This document shows, piece after piece, positions 1 to 7,189 of a stretch of DNA of 10,952 bases. The stretch is from the NCBI GenBank assembly GCA_017430155.1, contig JAFRNO010000351.1, positions 1 to 10,952 on the forward strand, written 5' to 3'. Position numbers and translations under genes: made by a program. The DNA is from Kiritimatiellia bacterium (GTDB lineage Bacteria > Verrucomicrobiota > Kiritimatiellia > RFP12 > UBA1067). Numbering within the stretch: position 1 is the stretch's first letter; each line of letters opens with the position of its first letter. The notes beneath the pieces are model-generated. The model saw only the letters and a program-made list of their open reading frames with translations. It was not told where the DNA came from and made no database searches.

Positions 1-1878
1 CTCGCACGTGTCCGTCTTCGGATCGCCGACGCAGGTGAACGCGGGATCGTCCTTGCCTCCGGCTTTCGCACGGGCGGCCGCCGTGTTGAGGGCGAGTCCC
101 GGGCAGTCGAAGGCCGCCTTGGACATCTGGGAGAGGATCGCCATGACGGCATATGTACTGTTCCTCTCGTAGGGCTTCAGTTTCGCGGTCCCCGCCTTCG
201 CTGCGGCGACCGCGCGCTCCACGGGTCCCTTGGCGATCCGTATTGCGGAAAGACCGCTGTGTTTTACGGAAAGACCGCTGAGGGCGCCCTTGTAGGCTTC
301 CATCCCCTTGTCGTCCGCGAAGGCGTTTTTGCTTTGGGCGATGGCTTGGCAGAGCGTGCGTTTGATCTCCTCTCCGCACAGGAATCCGACGGCGTAGTCC
401 GAACGATGCGCGTCGACTTCGCCCAGTTTCCGGGCAAAGGCGCTTCGCAGCGCGTCGGCGCCCTGGCCAGTCCCTTTCACGGACTCGTGCAGGAACCGTT
501 CCTTTTCCCTGCGGGCCGCTTCGACCATGGACTGCTCGACGCGGTCCTTGACCGACTGGGCGTCGAACTCGTCTTCCCCGACGTGTTCCTCGGACGCCTT
601 GATGGGGGTGCTCTTGGCGAAGGGATCGCCGCAGTTCATGTCGACGACTTCCTTCAGCTCGTCCAGTTGCGCCGCCTGCCGTTTCCATGCATCCACACGA
701 CGTGCGGACATGCCGTTCTTCAGCACATTGGAAGGGATGCTGTCGGGAAGTTTCGCCGACTCCGCATCGTGGCTGGCGTCGTCGCAATATTTCTTGAGCT
801 TGCGGGCCGCATCCTCCGTTTGAAGTGCCGTCTGAAGCTTCTGGAAAGAGACGCCGTCGCCAAGGCCCTTGGCGAGCAGCATGCCCGCGAGGAGTTTCCG
901 GTAGTTCTGCCGCGCCTCGCCGTTCGTTTGGGGATGATGGGGGGCGGTCTTGTCCATCGCCTCGTCGAGAAGCCTGTTGAGCGAGACGACCGCCTGGTTG
1001 ATGTCATGGGCGGGGGCGCCAGGCCTGAGGAGTTTGAGGTCGGAGAACGGTTTTTGCCGTTCCATCTGCCTGACGGTCGTCACCATGCTGTCGAGCAGGG
1101 GCGTGTCCAGAGGGGCTTCCCCGCTACGCGAAAGCAACATGAATGGTTTTATCACGTCAGCCAGCTTCCGGTCTCCGCCTGTCACCTGGCGCAACGTGTT
1201 GGCGTCGGCCACCAGTTCACGGGCTTCTTGCGTCACCTCATCCTCCGTACGCAGATCGAACTGTTGTCCCATGGATTCAAATTCGCCGTCGTCGTCGTCG
1301 CCGACTGGCCTGAAGAGGGTTTTGACGGGATCCATCAGGAAGAGTTCGAGGGCGTCCTTGTCGTCGAGGCTGGCCTTCACGGCGGTACGGATCAGATCCG
1401 TAAGGTCATCTTCATCGTCAAACCACGCGGCGGGCTTCATCTGCAAGGCGGCAAGTTTCTTCTCCACCTGTTGGACGAGGCCCTCAACATGCTGGTCCAC
1501 GGCCGTCTGGACGGCGAGGATGCGCCGCGCGGTGAGCGGCTTGCCCTTGCCGTAGTCGTCGAACTTCATAGCCGCACGGATCGAGTCGGGGAGACACGCC
1601 ACGTCGTTCTCGTCCTTGCCGCCGAACATCGCGATGACGGAGCCCTTGAAGAGGTCGCGGACCTCGTTGTTCATGTCTTGGGACTTTTTGCCGCGCGCAA
1701 TGTGCCCGACGAAGTCGAATTTCGATTTCGCCTCGATGGACATGGAGCCATCCGCTTGGCGGCTGCCGTCTTTTCTTGCGAGAATCGTGCTGCCCTTTAC
1801 TCCCTCGGATTGGGCGAATTGCGTGAACGCGGAGTACTGCGAAATCGCCGTTTGTAGACTCATGGTTCCGTGTGGCAT
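1..1878 (-). CDS. Uncharacterised large protein, longer paralogue (3' end outside window)
   Basis: I do not recognise this family. The frame is open from the ATG at 1878 to the window edge, giving 626 codons without a stop. The start at 1878 is preferred over the in-frame ATG at 1863 because AGAAAGGA lies 8 nt upstream, the same layout as in the neighbouring paralogue. No signal peptide or membrane segment is visible; the protein reads as soluble, charged and mostly helical. Residues about 51-129 form the best conserved block (KSKFDF, GHIAR, MFGG, CLPDSIR, FDDYGKGKPLTARRI, TAVDQ). A second shared region begins at TGGDRKLADV near residue 232. An acidic run, GDDDDGEFE, lies near residue 193. 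The paralogue ends at about residue 460 of this protein, so at least 165 further residues are unique to this copy. They include a short SGLS repeat. It is the second gene of a two-gene operon. The coding status is secure; the function is unknown. Confidence 0.85.
   Translation of the reverse strand, partial: MPHGTMSLQTAISQYSAFTQFAQSEGVKGSTILARKDGSRQADGSMSIEAKSKFDFVGHIARGKKSQDMNNEVRDLFKGSVIAMFGGKDENDVACLPDSIRAAMKFDDYGKGKPLTARRILAVQTAVDQHVEGLVQQVEKKLAALQMKPAAWFDDEDDLTDLIRTAVKASLDDKDALELFLMDPVKTLFRPVGDDDDGEFESMGQQFDLRTEDEVTQEARELVADANTLRQVTGGDRKLADVIKPFMLLSRSGEAPLDTPLLDSMVTTVRQMERQKPFSDLKLLRPGAPAHDINQAVVSLNRLLDEAMDKTAPHHPQTNGEARQNYRKLLAGMLLAKGLGDGVSFQKLQTALQTEDAARKLKKYCDDASHDAESAKLPDSIPSNVLKNGMSARRVDAWKRQAAQLDELKEVVDMNCGDPFAKSTPIKASEEHVGEDEFDAQSVKDRVEQSMVEAARREKERFLHESVKGTGQGADALRSAFARKLGEVDAHRSDYAVGFLCGEEIKRTLCQAIAQSKNAFADDKGMEAYKGALSGLSVKHSGLSAIRIAKGPVERAVAAAKAGTAKLKPYERNSTYAVMAILSQMSKAAFDCPGLALNTAAARAKAGGKDDPAFTCVGDPKTDTCE
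246..280. repeat. 14-nt direct repeat with 21-nt period
   Basis: The sequence CGGAAAGACCGCTG occurs perfectly at 246-259 and again at 267-280. The period is 21 nt, which is exactly seven codons of the minus-strand gene. In the protein it gives the pattern SGLS-V-K-H-SGLS-A. It looks like a small in-frame duplication within the C-terminal extension that the paralogue lacks. Confidence 0.7.
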
Positions 1879-1894
1879 TGTTTGGTTCCTTTCT
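1879..1894 (-). promoter_or_regulatory. Ribosome binding site deciding the start at 1878
   Basis: On the minus strand AGAAAGGA is followed by 8 nt and then the ATG at 1878. The paralogous gene has the identical octamer and spacing before its ATG at 3199. This shared leader supports 1878 over the internal ATG at 1863 and suggests the two genes arose by duplication that included the translation start. Confidence 0.7.
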
Positions 1895-1903
1895 GGGTGG
1901 TCA

Positions 1904-3199
1904 TCAGTGGTGGTCGAGGTCGACAAGCATCTGGGTGACGTCCTCTCCGACGCGTCCCGCGATTGTGTGATCAAGCTCGTTTTCGCCGACGGGATGGAGG
2001 GACGGCTCGATTGGCTGGAATTGGGAATCGCTTCCGTCGCAGGTCTTGTCTACGGCGAACTTCAGCTGGTCCAGCATCTCCATGTGGCGATTCCACGCTT
2101 TTTCAAAGACCGTCATCGTTCTTTCGCCGGGCGTCCCCCGCATGGTCTGGGCGAGATCGGCATAGGTCTTTTTGCTGTCAAGGCACTTCCGTTTCAGCTT
2201 GCTCGCGGCTCCCGACGCAAGTGCTGCCTGCGCCGAGCGGAGGGAGGCCTTGTCGGGAAAGGCGCGGGCGAGCATTAGGCTCGAGAGAAGGAGCAGGTAT
2301 CCCGTCTGTGCCTCGCCGTCCGTCTTGACGTAACGGGAGCTCGTCTGGCGTATCGTGGCGGCAAGGAGCTTGTCGAGCGTGATGGCCACCTTCTGGATGT
2401 CCTGTGCGGTGACGCCCGGTTTGAGGAGGGCGAAGTCGGCGAGGTCGGCCGGTTTCAACTGCTTGACGGCCGTTACCATGCTGGCCAAGAGGGGCTTTGA
2501 AAGCGGCATCACGTCTTTGAAGTCGAGGTACGGTCTCGTCACTTCGGACAGACGCTGGTCGCCTCCGGTGCCCAGGTGCACCAAGACTTCGTCGGCTAAG
2601 TCTTTTACCCGTTGCGCCACCTCTGAGTTGCTGCGCAGCGAACTGCCGAAGACACTCGTGCCGAAGAGAATGTCCTTGGGGTTCTGCAGAAGGGCGGCGA
2701 AGGCGTCTTCGTCGTCATGGCACGTCGCCACGGCCGTCATGATTCGCCCCTTTACGTCGTCGTCCACCGTGACGCCCTGCGCGGCAAGCTTATTCTCCAC
2801 CGACTCGGCCCGCTCGGAGACGACTTGGTCCACGGCCGTCATGACGGCGCGGATGCGGCGCGCGGAGAGTGGCTTGCCCTTGCCGTAGTCGTCGAACTTC
2901 AGCGCGTCCCTGATGGAATCCGGCAGGCAGGACAAGTCGTTGTCGTCGGTTCCGCCGAACATCTTGATGATCGTCGTCTTGAAGATGTTCCGGACGGTTT
3001 CGTTCGTGCTCTTGGAGGTCTCGCTGCGTGCGATATGGCCAATGAAATCGAATGTCGACTTCGGTCTGATGTCGGAGATGGCGCCCGGGGCATCTCCCTT
3101 TGCCTCGACGACCGACCGGTCCTTTATGGCGGACTTGGCGAGGGATTCAAACGTCCTGAACTGTGCGACCGCTTGGTCTTGCGTCATCATTATTCGCAT
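1904..3199 (-). CDS. Uncharacterised protein, shorter paralogue (431 aa)
   Basis: This is a complete gene of 431 codons, paralogous to the gene immediately downstream; the family is unknown to me. Residues 47-125 match residues 51-129 of the neighbour at about 54 of 79 positions by hand alignment. The block includes FDFIGHIAR, MFGG, CLPDSIRDALKFDDYGKGK and SARRI. Similarity continues through TGGDQRLSEV, SMVTAVKQL, LLKPGV and DGEAQ, then to GENELD near the end. The protein has no evident signal peptide, membrane helix or recognisable catalytic motif and appears helical. AGAAAGGA lies 8 nt before the ATG at 3199. The gene ends 25 nt before the next start, so the two are probably co-transcribed from an extended -10 promoter near 3280. 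Codon third positions look less GC-rich than in the rightward genes, so acquisition or a different expression class is possible. Confidence 0.85.
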   Translation of the reverse strand: MRIMMTQDQAVAQFRTFESLAKSAIKDRSVVEAKGDAPGAISDIRPKSTFDFIGHIARSETSKSTNETVRNIFKTTIIKMFGGTDDNDLSCLPDSIRDALKFDDYGKGKPLSARRIRAVMTAVDQVVSERAESVENKLAAQGVTVDDDVKGRIMTAVATCHDDEDAFAALLQNPKDILFGTSVFGSSLRSNSEVAQRVKDLADEVLVHLGTGGDQRLSEVTRPYLDFKDVMPLSKPLLASMVTAVKQLKPADLADFALLKPGVTAQDIQKVAITLDKLLAATIRQTSSRYVKTDGEAQTGYLLLLSSLMLARAFPDKASLRSAQAALASGAASKLKRKCLDSKKTYADLAQTMRGTPGERTMTVFEKAWNRHMEMLDQLKFAVDKTCDGSDSQFQPIEPSLHPVGENELDHTIAGRVGEDVTQMLVDLDHH

Positions 3200-3215
3200 G
3201 TCTCTTGTCCTTTCT
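3200..3215 (-). promoter_or_regulatory. Ribosome binding site of the shorter paralogue
   Basis: AGAAAGGA followed by an 8-nt spacer precedes the ATG at 3199 on the minus strand. It fixes the start at MRIMM rather than at the nearby internal ATGs in MRIMM, and it matches the site of the downstream paralogue. Confidence 0.65.
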
Positions 3216-3276
3216 GTTTTAACACACTGCTGACACTCCGTTTACTCGCCAAGGGCGGAAAGGTTACAACGCGAAC

Positions 3277-3305
3277 ATTATACCATGTTTTCCGTTCCCT
3301 GAACA
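3277..3305 (-). promoter_or_regulatory. Extended -10 promoter for the leftward paralogue operon
   Basis: Read on the minus strand, TATAAT is perfect at 3282-3277 and is preceded by TGG, giving an extended -10 element. Seventeen bases further upstream is only a weak -35 (TGTTCA). Transcription would start near 3270, leaving a leader of about 70 nt before the ATG at 3199. The assignment rests on sequence match alone. Confidence 0.6.
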
Positions 3306-3310
3306 CGCCG

Positions 3311-3320
3311 ATTGCGCAAT
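3311..3320. promoter_or_regulatory. Perfect 10-bp palindrome, candidate operator
   Basis: ATTGCGCAAT is its own reverse complement. It covers the -35 element of the rightward promoter and lies just upstream of the leftward one, followed directly by the overlapping palindrome GCATGC. A dimeric regulator bound here could affect both promoters. No such regulator is identified in the window. Confidence 0.35.
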
Positions 3321-3340
3321 GCATGCGGATATGGTATCAT
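3312..3340 (+). promoter_or_regulatory. Sigma-70-like promoter for fabD and possibly the genes after it
   Basis: The -35 TTGCGC (3312-3317) is separated by 17 nt from the -10 TATCAT (3335-3340), which is preceded by TGG as an extended -10. The predicted start near 3347 leaves about 29 nt before the fabD ATG at 3376. The in-frame ATG at 3319 lies inside the promoter, which argues against it as the translation start. The next genes follow with short gaps, so this promoter could drive at least the first three genes. Confidence 0.6.
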
Positions 3341-3375
3341 ACGCACCGTTGTTTAACCCCTCAGAGGATAGAGAA

Positions 3376-4299
3376 ATGTCAGATTGCTGCATTTTCGCCG
3401 GCCAGGGCGCACAGGTGCCCGGCATGGGCAAGGATTTCGCCGAGGCCGACGCCGAGGCGATGGCGCTGTTCGACAAGGCGAACGCCGTCCTGGGCTTTGA
3501 CCTGAAGAAAATCTGCTTCGAGGGTCCGGCCGAGGAGCTCACGAAGTCGAATGTCTGCCAGCCGGCCATCTTCGTGACGAGCTACGCGGCCTACCGCGCG
3601 TTCCAGAAGAAACGCCCCACGTCCTTCGCCTGCGCGGCGGGACTCTCCCTCGGCGAATGGGGCGCGCTCTGCGCCGCCGGCGTCCTGGACTTCGACGCCA
3701 CGCTCACCGTCCTGGAGGCGCGCGGCCGCTTCATGCAGGAGGCCTGCGCGGCCACGCCTTCGGGCATGATCGCCATCGTGGGCGCGTCCGCCGACCAGCT
3801 CAAGGAACTTTGCGAGAAGACCGGCTGCACGGTCGCCAACGTCAACTCCGCCGCGCAGCAGGTGCTGTCCGGCTCGAAGAACGCCGTGGCGCAGGCCGCC
3901 GCCGTCGCGAAGGAGCTCGGCATCAAGCGCGCGATCCCGCTCCAGACGGCCGGCGCGTTCCACTCCCCGTTCATGGCGCCCGCGCGCGAGAAGCTCGCGC
4001 CCGTCCTCGACGCGATCGCGTTCCACGCGCCGCAGTTCCCCGTGCTCTCCAACGTCACGGGCCAGCCCCATTCCTCCGACCCCGGCGCCATCAAGGCGCT
4101 GATGCTCGAGCAGGTCACGCAGACCACGAACTGGGCGGCGGACGTCGAGGCCGCGAAGGCCCTCGGCTGCACGCGGTTCGTCGAGTTCGGCCCCGGCAAG
4201 GTGCTGAGCGGGCTCATCAAGAAAATCGACGCGGCGCTCATCACCACGAACGTCTCGGACCTGGCGGCGCTCGACGCGGCCGTCGCCGCGCTCGGCTGA
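3376..4299 (+). CDS. fabD: Malonyl-CoA:ACP transacylase (FabD)
   Basis: FabD moves the malonyl group from CoA to acyl carrier protein to supply chain-extension units for cytoplasmic fatty acid synthesis. The 307-residue product has the usual family length. It shows GQGAQ at 9-13, the nucleophile elbow GLSLGEW with Ser91, the carboxylate-binding Arg116 in LEARGRFMQ, the catalytic His196 in TAGAFHSPFM, the substrate-loop Gln/Asn region around QVTQTTNW, and the C-terminal FVEFGPGKVLSGL. In E. coli the elbow reads GHSLGE; the Leu here is a variant I associate with some PVC-type FabDs. The start at 3376 is supported by GAGG eight nt upstream and by the promoter overlapping the longer alternative. 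It has no fabH, fabG or acpP neighbour. Instead a Tat-signal oxidoreductase begins 28 nt later. The function is well supported. Confidence 0.95.
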   Translation: MSDCCIFAGQGAQVPGMGKDFAEADAEAMALFDKANAVLGFDLKKICFEGPAEELTKSNVCQPAIFVTSYAAYRAFQKKRPTSFACAAGLSLGEWGALCAAGVLDFDATLTVLEARGRFMQEACAATPSGMIAIVGASADQLKELCEKTGCTVANVNSAAQQVLSGSKNAVAQAAAVAKELGIKRAIPLQTAGAFHSPFMAPAREKLAPVLDAIAFHAPQFPVLSNVTGQPHSSDPGAIKALMLEQVTQTTNWAADVEAAKALGCTRFVEFGPGKVLSGLIKKIDAALITTNVSDLAALDAAVAALG

Positions 4300-4327
4300 C
4301 GGCGCACGGAATAAAAGGAGGCGAACG

Positions 4328-5770
4328 ATGAAGAGACGGGATTTCCTCAAACTGGCGGCGGCGGGCGTGCCCGCGTTCAACATCGGAAGCCTCCTCGCGG
4401 CACCGCTCGCGCGGCGCATTGCGCAGGGCGGGAAGATACGCGTGGCGCTGATCGGCTGCGGCGCGCAGATGACGGGGCTCATCCGCCGTATGGGCGGCGA
4501 CCAGAACGTGCAGGTCGTCGCGCTCGTCGACCCGCTGCCGTCGGGCATCCGGGCCGTCAAGGCGTCCGCGAAGAAATTCTACGGCTCGTTCGACTTCACG
4601 GGCGCGTGGGAGGGTGCGGACTACCGCGAGATGTTCGAGAAGGTGGGCGACCGCATCGACGCGGCGTTCATCGCCACGCCCAACCACCACCACGCGATCC
4701 CCGCGCTGATGGCCATCCGCCGCGGCATCCACGTGTACGTGGAGAAGCCGCTCGCGCTCACGCTGGAGGAGGTGTCCCTCCTCGCGCGCGAGGCGAAGAA
4801 GTACGGCGTCGTCACGCAGGTGGGCAACTACGGGCACTCCACCAAGGCGATGAAGATGTGCGTGGACGCCGTGAAGAACGGCGTGATCGGCGACGTGACG
4901 GAGGTGTACAGCTACTCCGACCGCGTGAACTCGATGTTCTTCCGCCCGCCCGCCGCGCCGCCGCCGAAGGGCATGGACTGGGACATCTGGTGCGGTCCCG
5001 CGCCTGTGTGCGAGTTCTACGGCCCGCACGAGGGGCGCACGGGCCTCCATCCGCACGACTGGCACAGCTGGATCGGCTACGGCAACGGGTCGATCGGCAA
5101 CATGGGCACGCACATCATGGACGCGCCGTTCTGGGCGCTCGACCTCGGGGCGAAGCCGCCCGTGAGCGTGGAGGCGAAGGAGGTGGCGTGGGGCTGCCCG
5201 GGCGCGTGGGCGTACCGCGACACGATCGACTTCACCTACCCCGCGCGCGGCAACCTGCCGCCCGTCACGCTGCACTGGTACGACGGCATCCGCGACGGCG
5301 TGCCGATCGCGGTGAGCCACATGGAGCGCTGCTACAACATCCTCAAGAAGCGCTCGGACCTCAACTTCCCGCCCGCGCTCCTCGAGTTCGAGAAGAAGTA
5401 CAACCTCGAGAAGGCGCCGCTCGCGTTCATGGGCTCGGTGTTCATCGGCACGAAGGGCGCGATCTGGCACTGCTTCCACAGCTCGCTGCGGTTCTTCCCG
5501 AAGGGGATCGGCAAGGACTTCATCAAGAACAAGGCCGGCTACCAGGCGAACGAGCACGTGATGGAGTTCCTGAACGCCGTGCGCGAGAACCGCGAGGCGA
5601 ACACCTGTTTCGACTACTCCATCCCGCTCGCGCAGACCGTGCTGCTCGGCAACGTGGCCGCGCGCGCCGGGAAGAAGAAGCTCTTCTGGGACGGCACGCG
5701 GATCACGAACGACGAGTCCGCAAACGCCTATCTCAAGACGACCTACCGTCCGGGCTGGTCGTTGCAGTGA
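4328..5770 (+). CDS. Tat-exported Gfo/Idh/MocA family protein (oxidoreductase or glycosidase-like)
   Basis: This 480-residue protein carries an N-terminal Tat signal (RRDFLKLAAAG, residues 3-13), so it is probably exported folded with bound cofactor. The Rossmann domain starts at IRVALIGCGAQ (38-47), with the ATPNHHHA loop near 117-123 and the family motif VEKP at 138-141. The C-terminal domain includes WDIWCGPAP (218-226), HPHDWHSW, GNMGTHIMDAPFWAL (257-271) and LHWYDG (315-320). This architecture is typical of the large PVC set annotated as NAD(P)-dependent sugar dehydrogenases. Some exported family relatives, such as GH109, are instead NAD-dependent glycosidases. A very good AAGGAGG sits six nt before the ATG. 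It lies between fabD (28 nt) and a second family member (39 nt). Membership is certain; substrate and reaction are unknown. Confidence 0.9.
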   Translation: MKRRDFLKLAAAGVPAFNIGSLLAAPLARRIAQGGKIRVALIGCGAQMTGLIRRMGGDQNVQVVALVDPLPSGIRAVKASAKKFYGSFDFTGAWEGADYREMFEKVGDRIDAAFIATPNHHHAIPALMAIRRGIHVYVEKPLALTLEEVSLLAREAKKYGVVTQVGNYGHSTKAMKMCVDAVKNGVIGDVTEVYSYSDRVNSMFFRPPAAPPPKGMDWDIWCGPAPVCEFYGPHEGRTGLHPHDWHSWIGYGNGSIGNMGTHIMDAPFWALDLGAKPPVSVEAKEVAWGCPGAWAYRDTIDFTYPARGNLPPVTLHWYDGIRDGVPIAVSHMERCYNILKKRSDLNFPPALLEFEKKYNLEKAPLAFMGSVFIGTKGAIWHCFHSSLRFFPKGIGKDFIKNKAGYQANEHVMEFLNAVRENREANTCFDYSIPLAQTVLLGNVAARAGKKKLFWDGTRITNDESANAYLKTTYRPGWSLQ

Positions 5771-5775
5771 ACCGC

Positions 5776-5789
5776 GCGCCCGCGGGCGC
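5776..5789. repeat. 14-bp GC-only palindrome between the two Gfo/Idh genes
   Basis: GCGCCCGCGGGCGC reads the same on both strands and fills most of the 39-nt gap between the two genes. It could fold into a short 5-bp hairpin with a four-base loop just before the next ribosome site. It has no following T-run, so it is not a convincing intrinsic terminator. In such GC-rich DNA chance is possible. Confidence 0.4.
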
Positions 5790-5809
5790 AAAGGAAAGTG
5801 GAATAGAAC

Positions 5810-7189
5810 ATGAAACTGACACGACGATCGTTCCTCGGGGCGTCGGCTCTCGCCGCGCCTTTCTTCATTTCCGGCTCCGTGTCCGCGAAGCCGTCGCCGC
5901 GACGCCCCGCGCCGTCGGAACGCGTCGCCCTCGGCGTGATCGGCTGCGGCACGCAGGCGCACGCGAACGTGCCGACCTTCCTGCAGGACCCGCGCGTGAG
6001 GATCGTGACGGTGTGCGACCCCGTCCTCTCCGCCGGCGGCTACAGCTACAACTCGAAGGCGCCGGGCGGGCGCGCCGCGTTCAAGGAGATCGTCGACAAG
6101 TTCTACGGCGACGCGTCCTGCCGCATGACGGCGGACTGGCGCGAAGTCGTCTCCGACCCGGCGGTCGACGCCGTGCTGATCACCGCGCCCGACCACTGGC
6201 ACGCGCCGATCGCCGTCGCCGCCATGCGCGCCGGCAAGCACGTCTACTGTCAGAAGCCGATGACGCTCGGCGTCTCGGAGGGGCGCGTGATGGTGCGCGT
6301 GGCGAAGGAGACGGGCGTGACGTTCCAGGTGGGGTCGCAGCACCGCGGAAACTCCGCGTTCCGCGTCGCCGCCGAGTTCGTGCGCAACGGCATGCTGGGC
6401 GACTGCAGGACGTGCACGGTGGGCCTGCCGGGCGCGAACGGCGGCATGTGGGGGCACGGACGCGACAAGGCCCGCCGCAAGGCGCCGGCGTACTTCTCGC
6501 CGGCCTCGTCGTGGAGCATGTGGCTCGGCCCCTCGAAGCACTGGCCGGACGACGCGTTCATCCCCGGCATCCACGAGCCGATGTGCTGGCGCTGGAACTC
6601 CCGCACGGGCGGCGGCATGATCACGGACTGGGGCGCGCACTGGATCGACATCCTCCACTGGGCCATCGACGCGGAGCGCACGGGTCCCGTGGCCGTCGAG
6701 AACATGTCCACGAACCTCGGGGACGACGAGGTGTTCGACTGGGCCGACAAGTATTCGTTCGACCTCGTCTACGCGAACGGCTTCCGCGCGCACGTCTCCT
6801 CCGAGGCGCGCTGCGGCCTCACGTTCCACGGCTCGAAGGGCGACTGCTTCTGCTACCCGGGCAAGCTGGAGCGTCCCGCGTTCCTCTCCAAGTGGAACGA
6901 GAAGCGCGACCTCAAGGACACCGACGTCCGCCTCTACCGCGCGGCGAACGGGCACCCGCACGAGTCCGACTTCATCGACGGCATCTACGAGCGACGCGCC
7001 ATCGCGACCGACTGCGAGATCGGCCACCGCTCCATCTCCGCCTGCCACATCGCGAACATCTGCGAACGCCTGCGCCTCTCTTCCCTCACGTGGGATCCGA
7101 AGGCCGAGACGTTCACGGGCGCGCACGCCGCCGAGGCGAATGCGCTCCTGGAGGTGCCGCACTTCAACGGCTGGAGCATTCATTCCTGA
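5810..7189 (+). CDS. Second Tat-exported Gfo/Idh/MocA family protein
   Basis: A 459-residue Gfo/Idh/MocA protein opens with a Tat signal (TRRSFLGASALAAPFF, residues 4-19) ending near SVSA at 23-26. The nucleotide-binding fold begins at LGVIGCGTQAHANV (41-54), with the acid-ended strand VTVCD at 66-70 and TAPDHWHAP at 125-133. The family EKP motif is QKP here (148-150, VYCQKPMTL). The substrate-side motif GGGMITDWGAHWIDILHW (267-284) supplies the conserved Asp273 and His277. It differs strongly from the preceding family member, so the two are unlikely to be recent duplicates and probably act on different substrates or steps. The ribosome site is modest (GGAA close to the ATG). Export suggests a periplasmic reaction with tightly bound NAD(P), either redox or a glycosidase-like mechanism. 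The exact activity cannot be read from the sequence. Confidence 0.9.
   Translation: MKLTRRSFLGASALAAPFFISGSVSAKPSPRRPAPSERVALGVIGCGTQAHANVPTFLQDPRVRIVTVCDPVLSAGGYSYNSKAPGGRAAFKEIVDKFYGDASCRMTADWREVVSDPAVDAVLITAPDHWHAPIAVAAMRAGKHVYCQKPMTLGVSEGRVMVRVAKETGVTFQVGSQHRGNSAFRVAAEFVRNGMLGDCRTCTVGLPGANGGMWGHGRDKARRKAPAYFSPASSWSMWLGPSKHWPDDAFIPGIHEPMCWRWNSRTGGGMITDWGAHWIDILHWAIDAERTGPVAVENMSTNLGDDEVFDWADKYSFDLVYANGFRAHVSSEARCGLTFHGSKGDCFCYPGKLERPAFLSKWNEKRDLKDTDVRLYRAANGHPHESDFIDGIYERRAIATDCEIGHRSISACHIANICERLRLSSLTWDPKAETFTGAHAAEANALLEVPHFNGWSIHS

Noticed and set aside
259..1857. A 532-codon plus-strand frame over the left gene
   Set aside because: The opposite strand encodes a protein clearly homologous to its neighbour, while the plus frame has no ribosome site or family resemblance.
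3319..3375. In-frame upstream ATG extending FabD by 19 residues
   Set aside because: It lies within the predicted promoter, and FabD proteins normally begin only a few residues before the FAGQGAQ motif, as with the ATG at 3376.
5771..5809. Intrinsic terminator between the two Gfo/Idh genes
   Set aside because: The GC palindrome has a very short stem and is followed by purines rather than a T-run.
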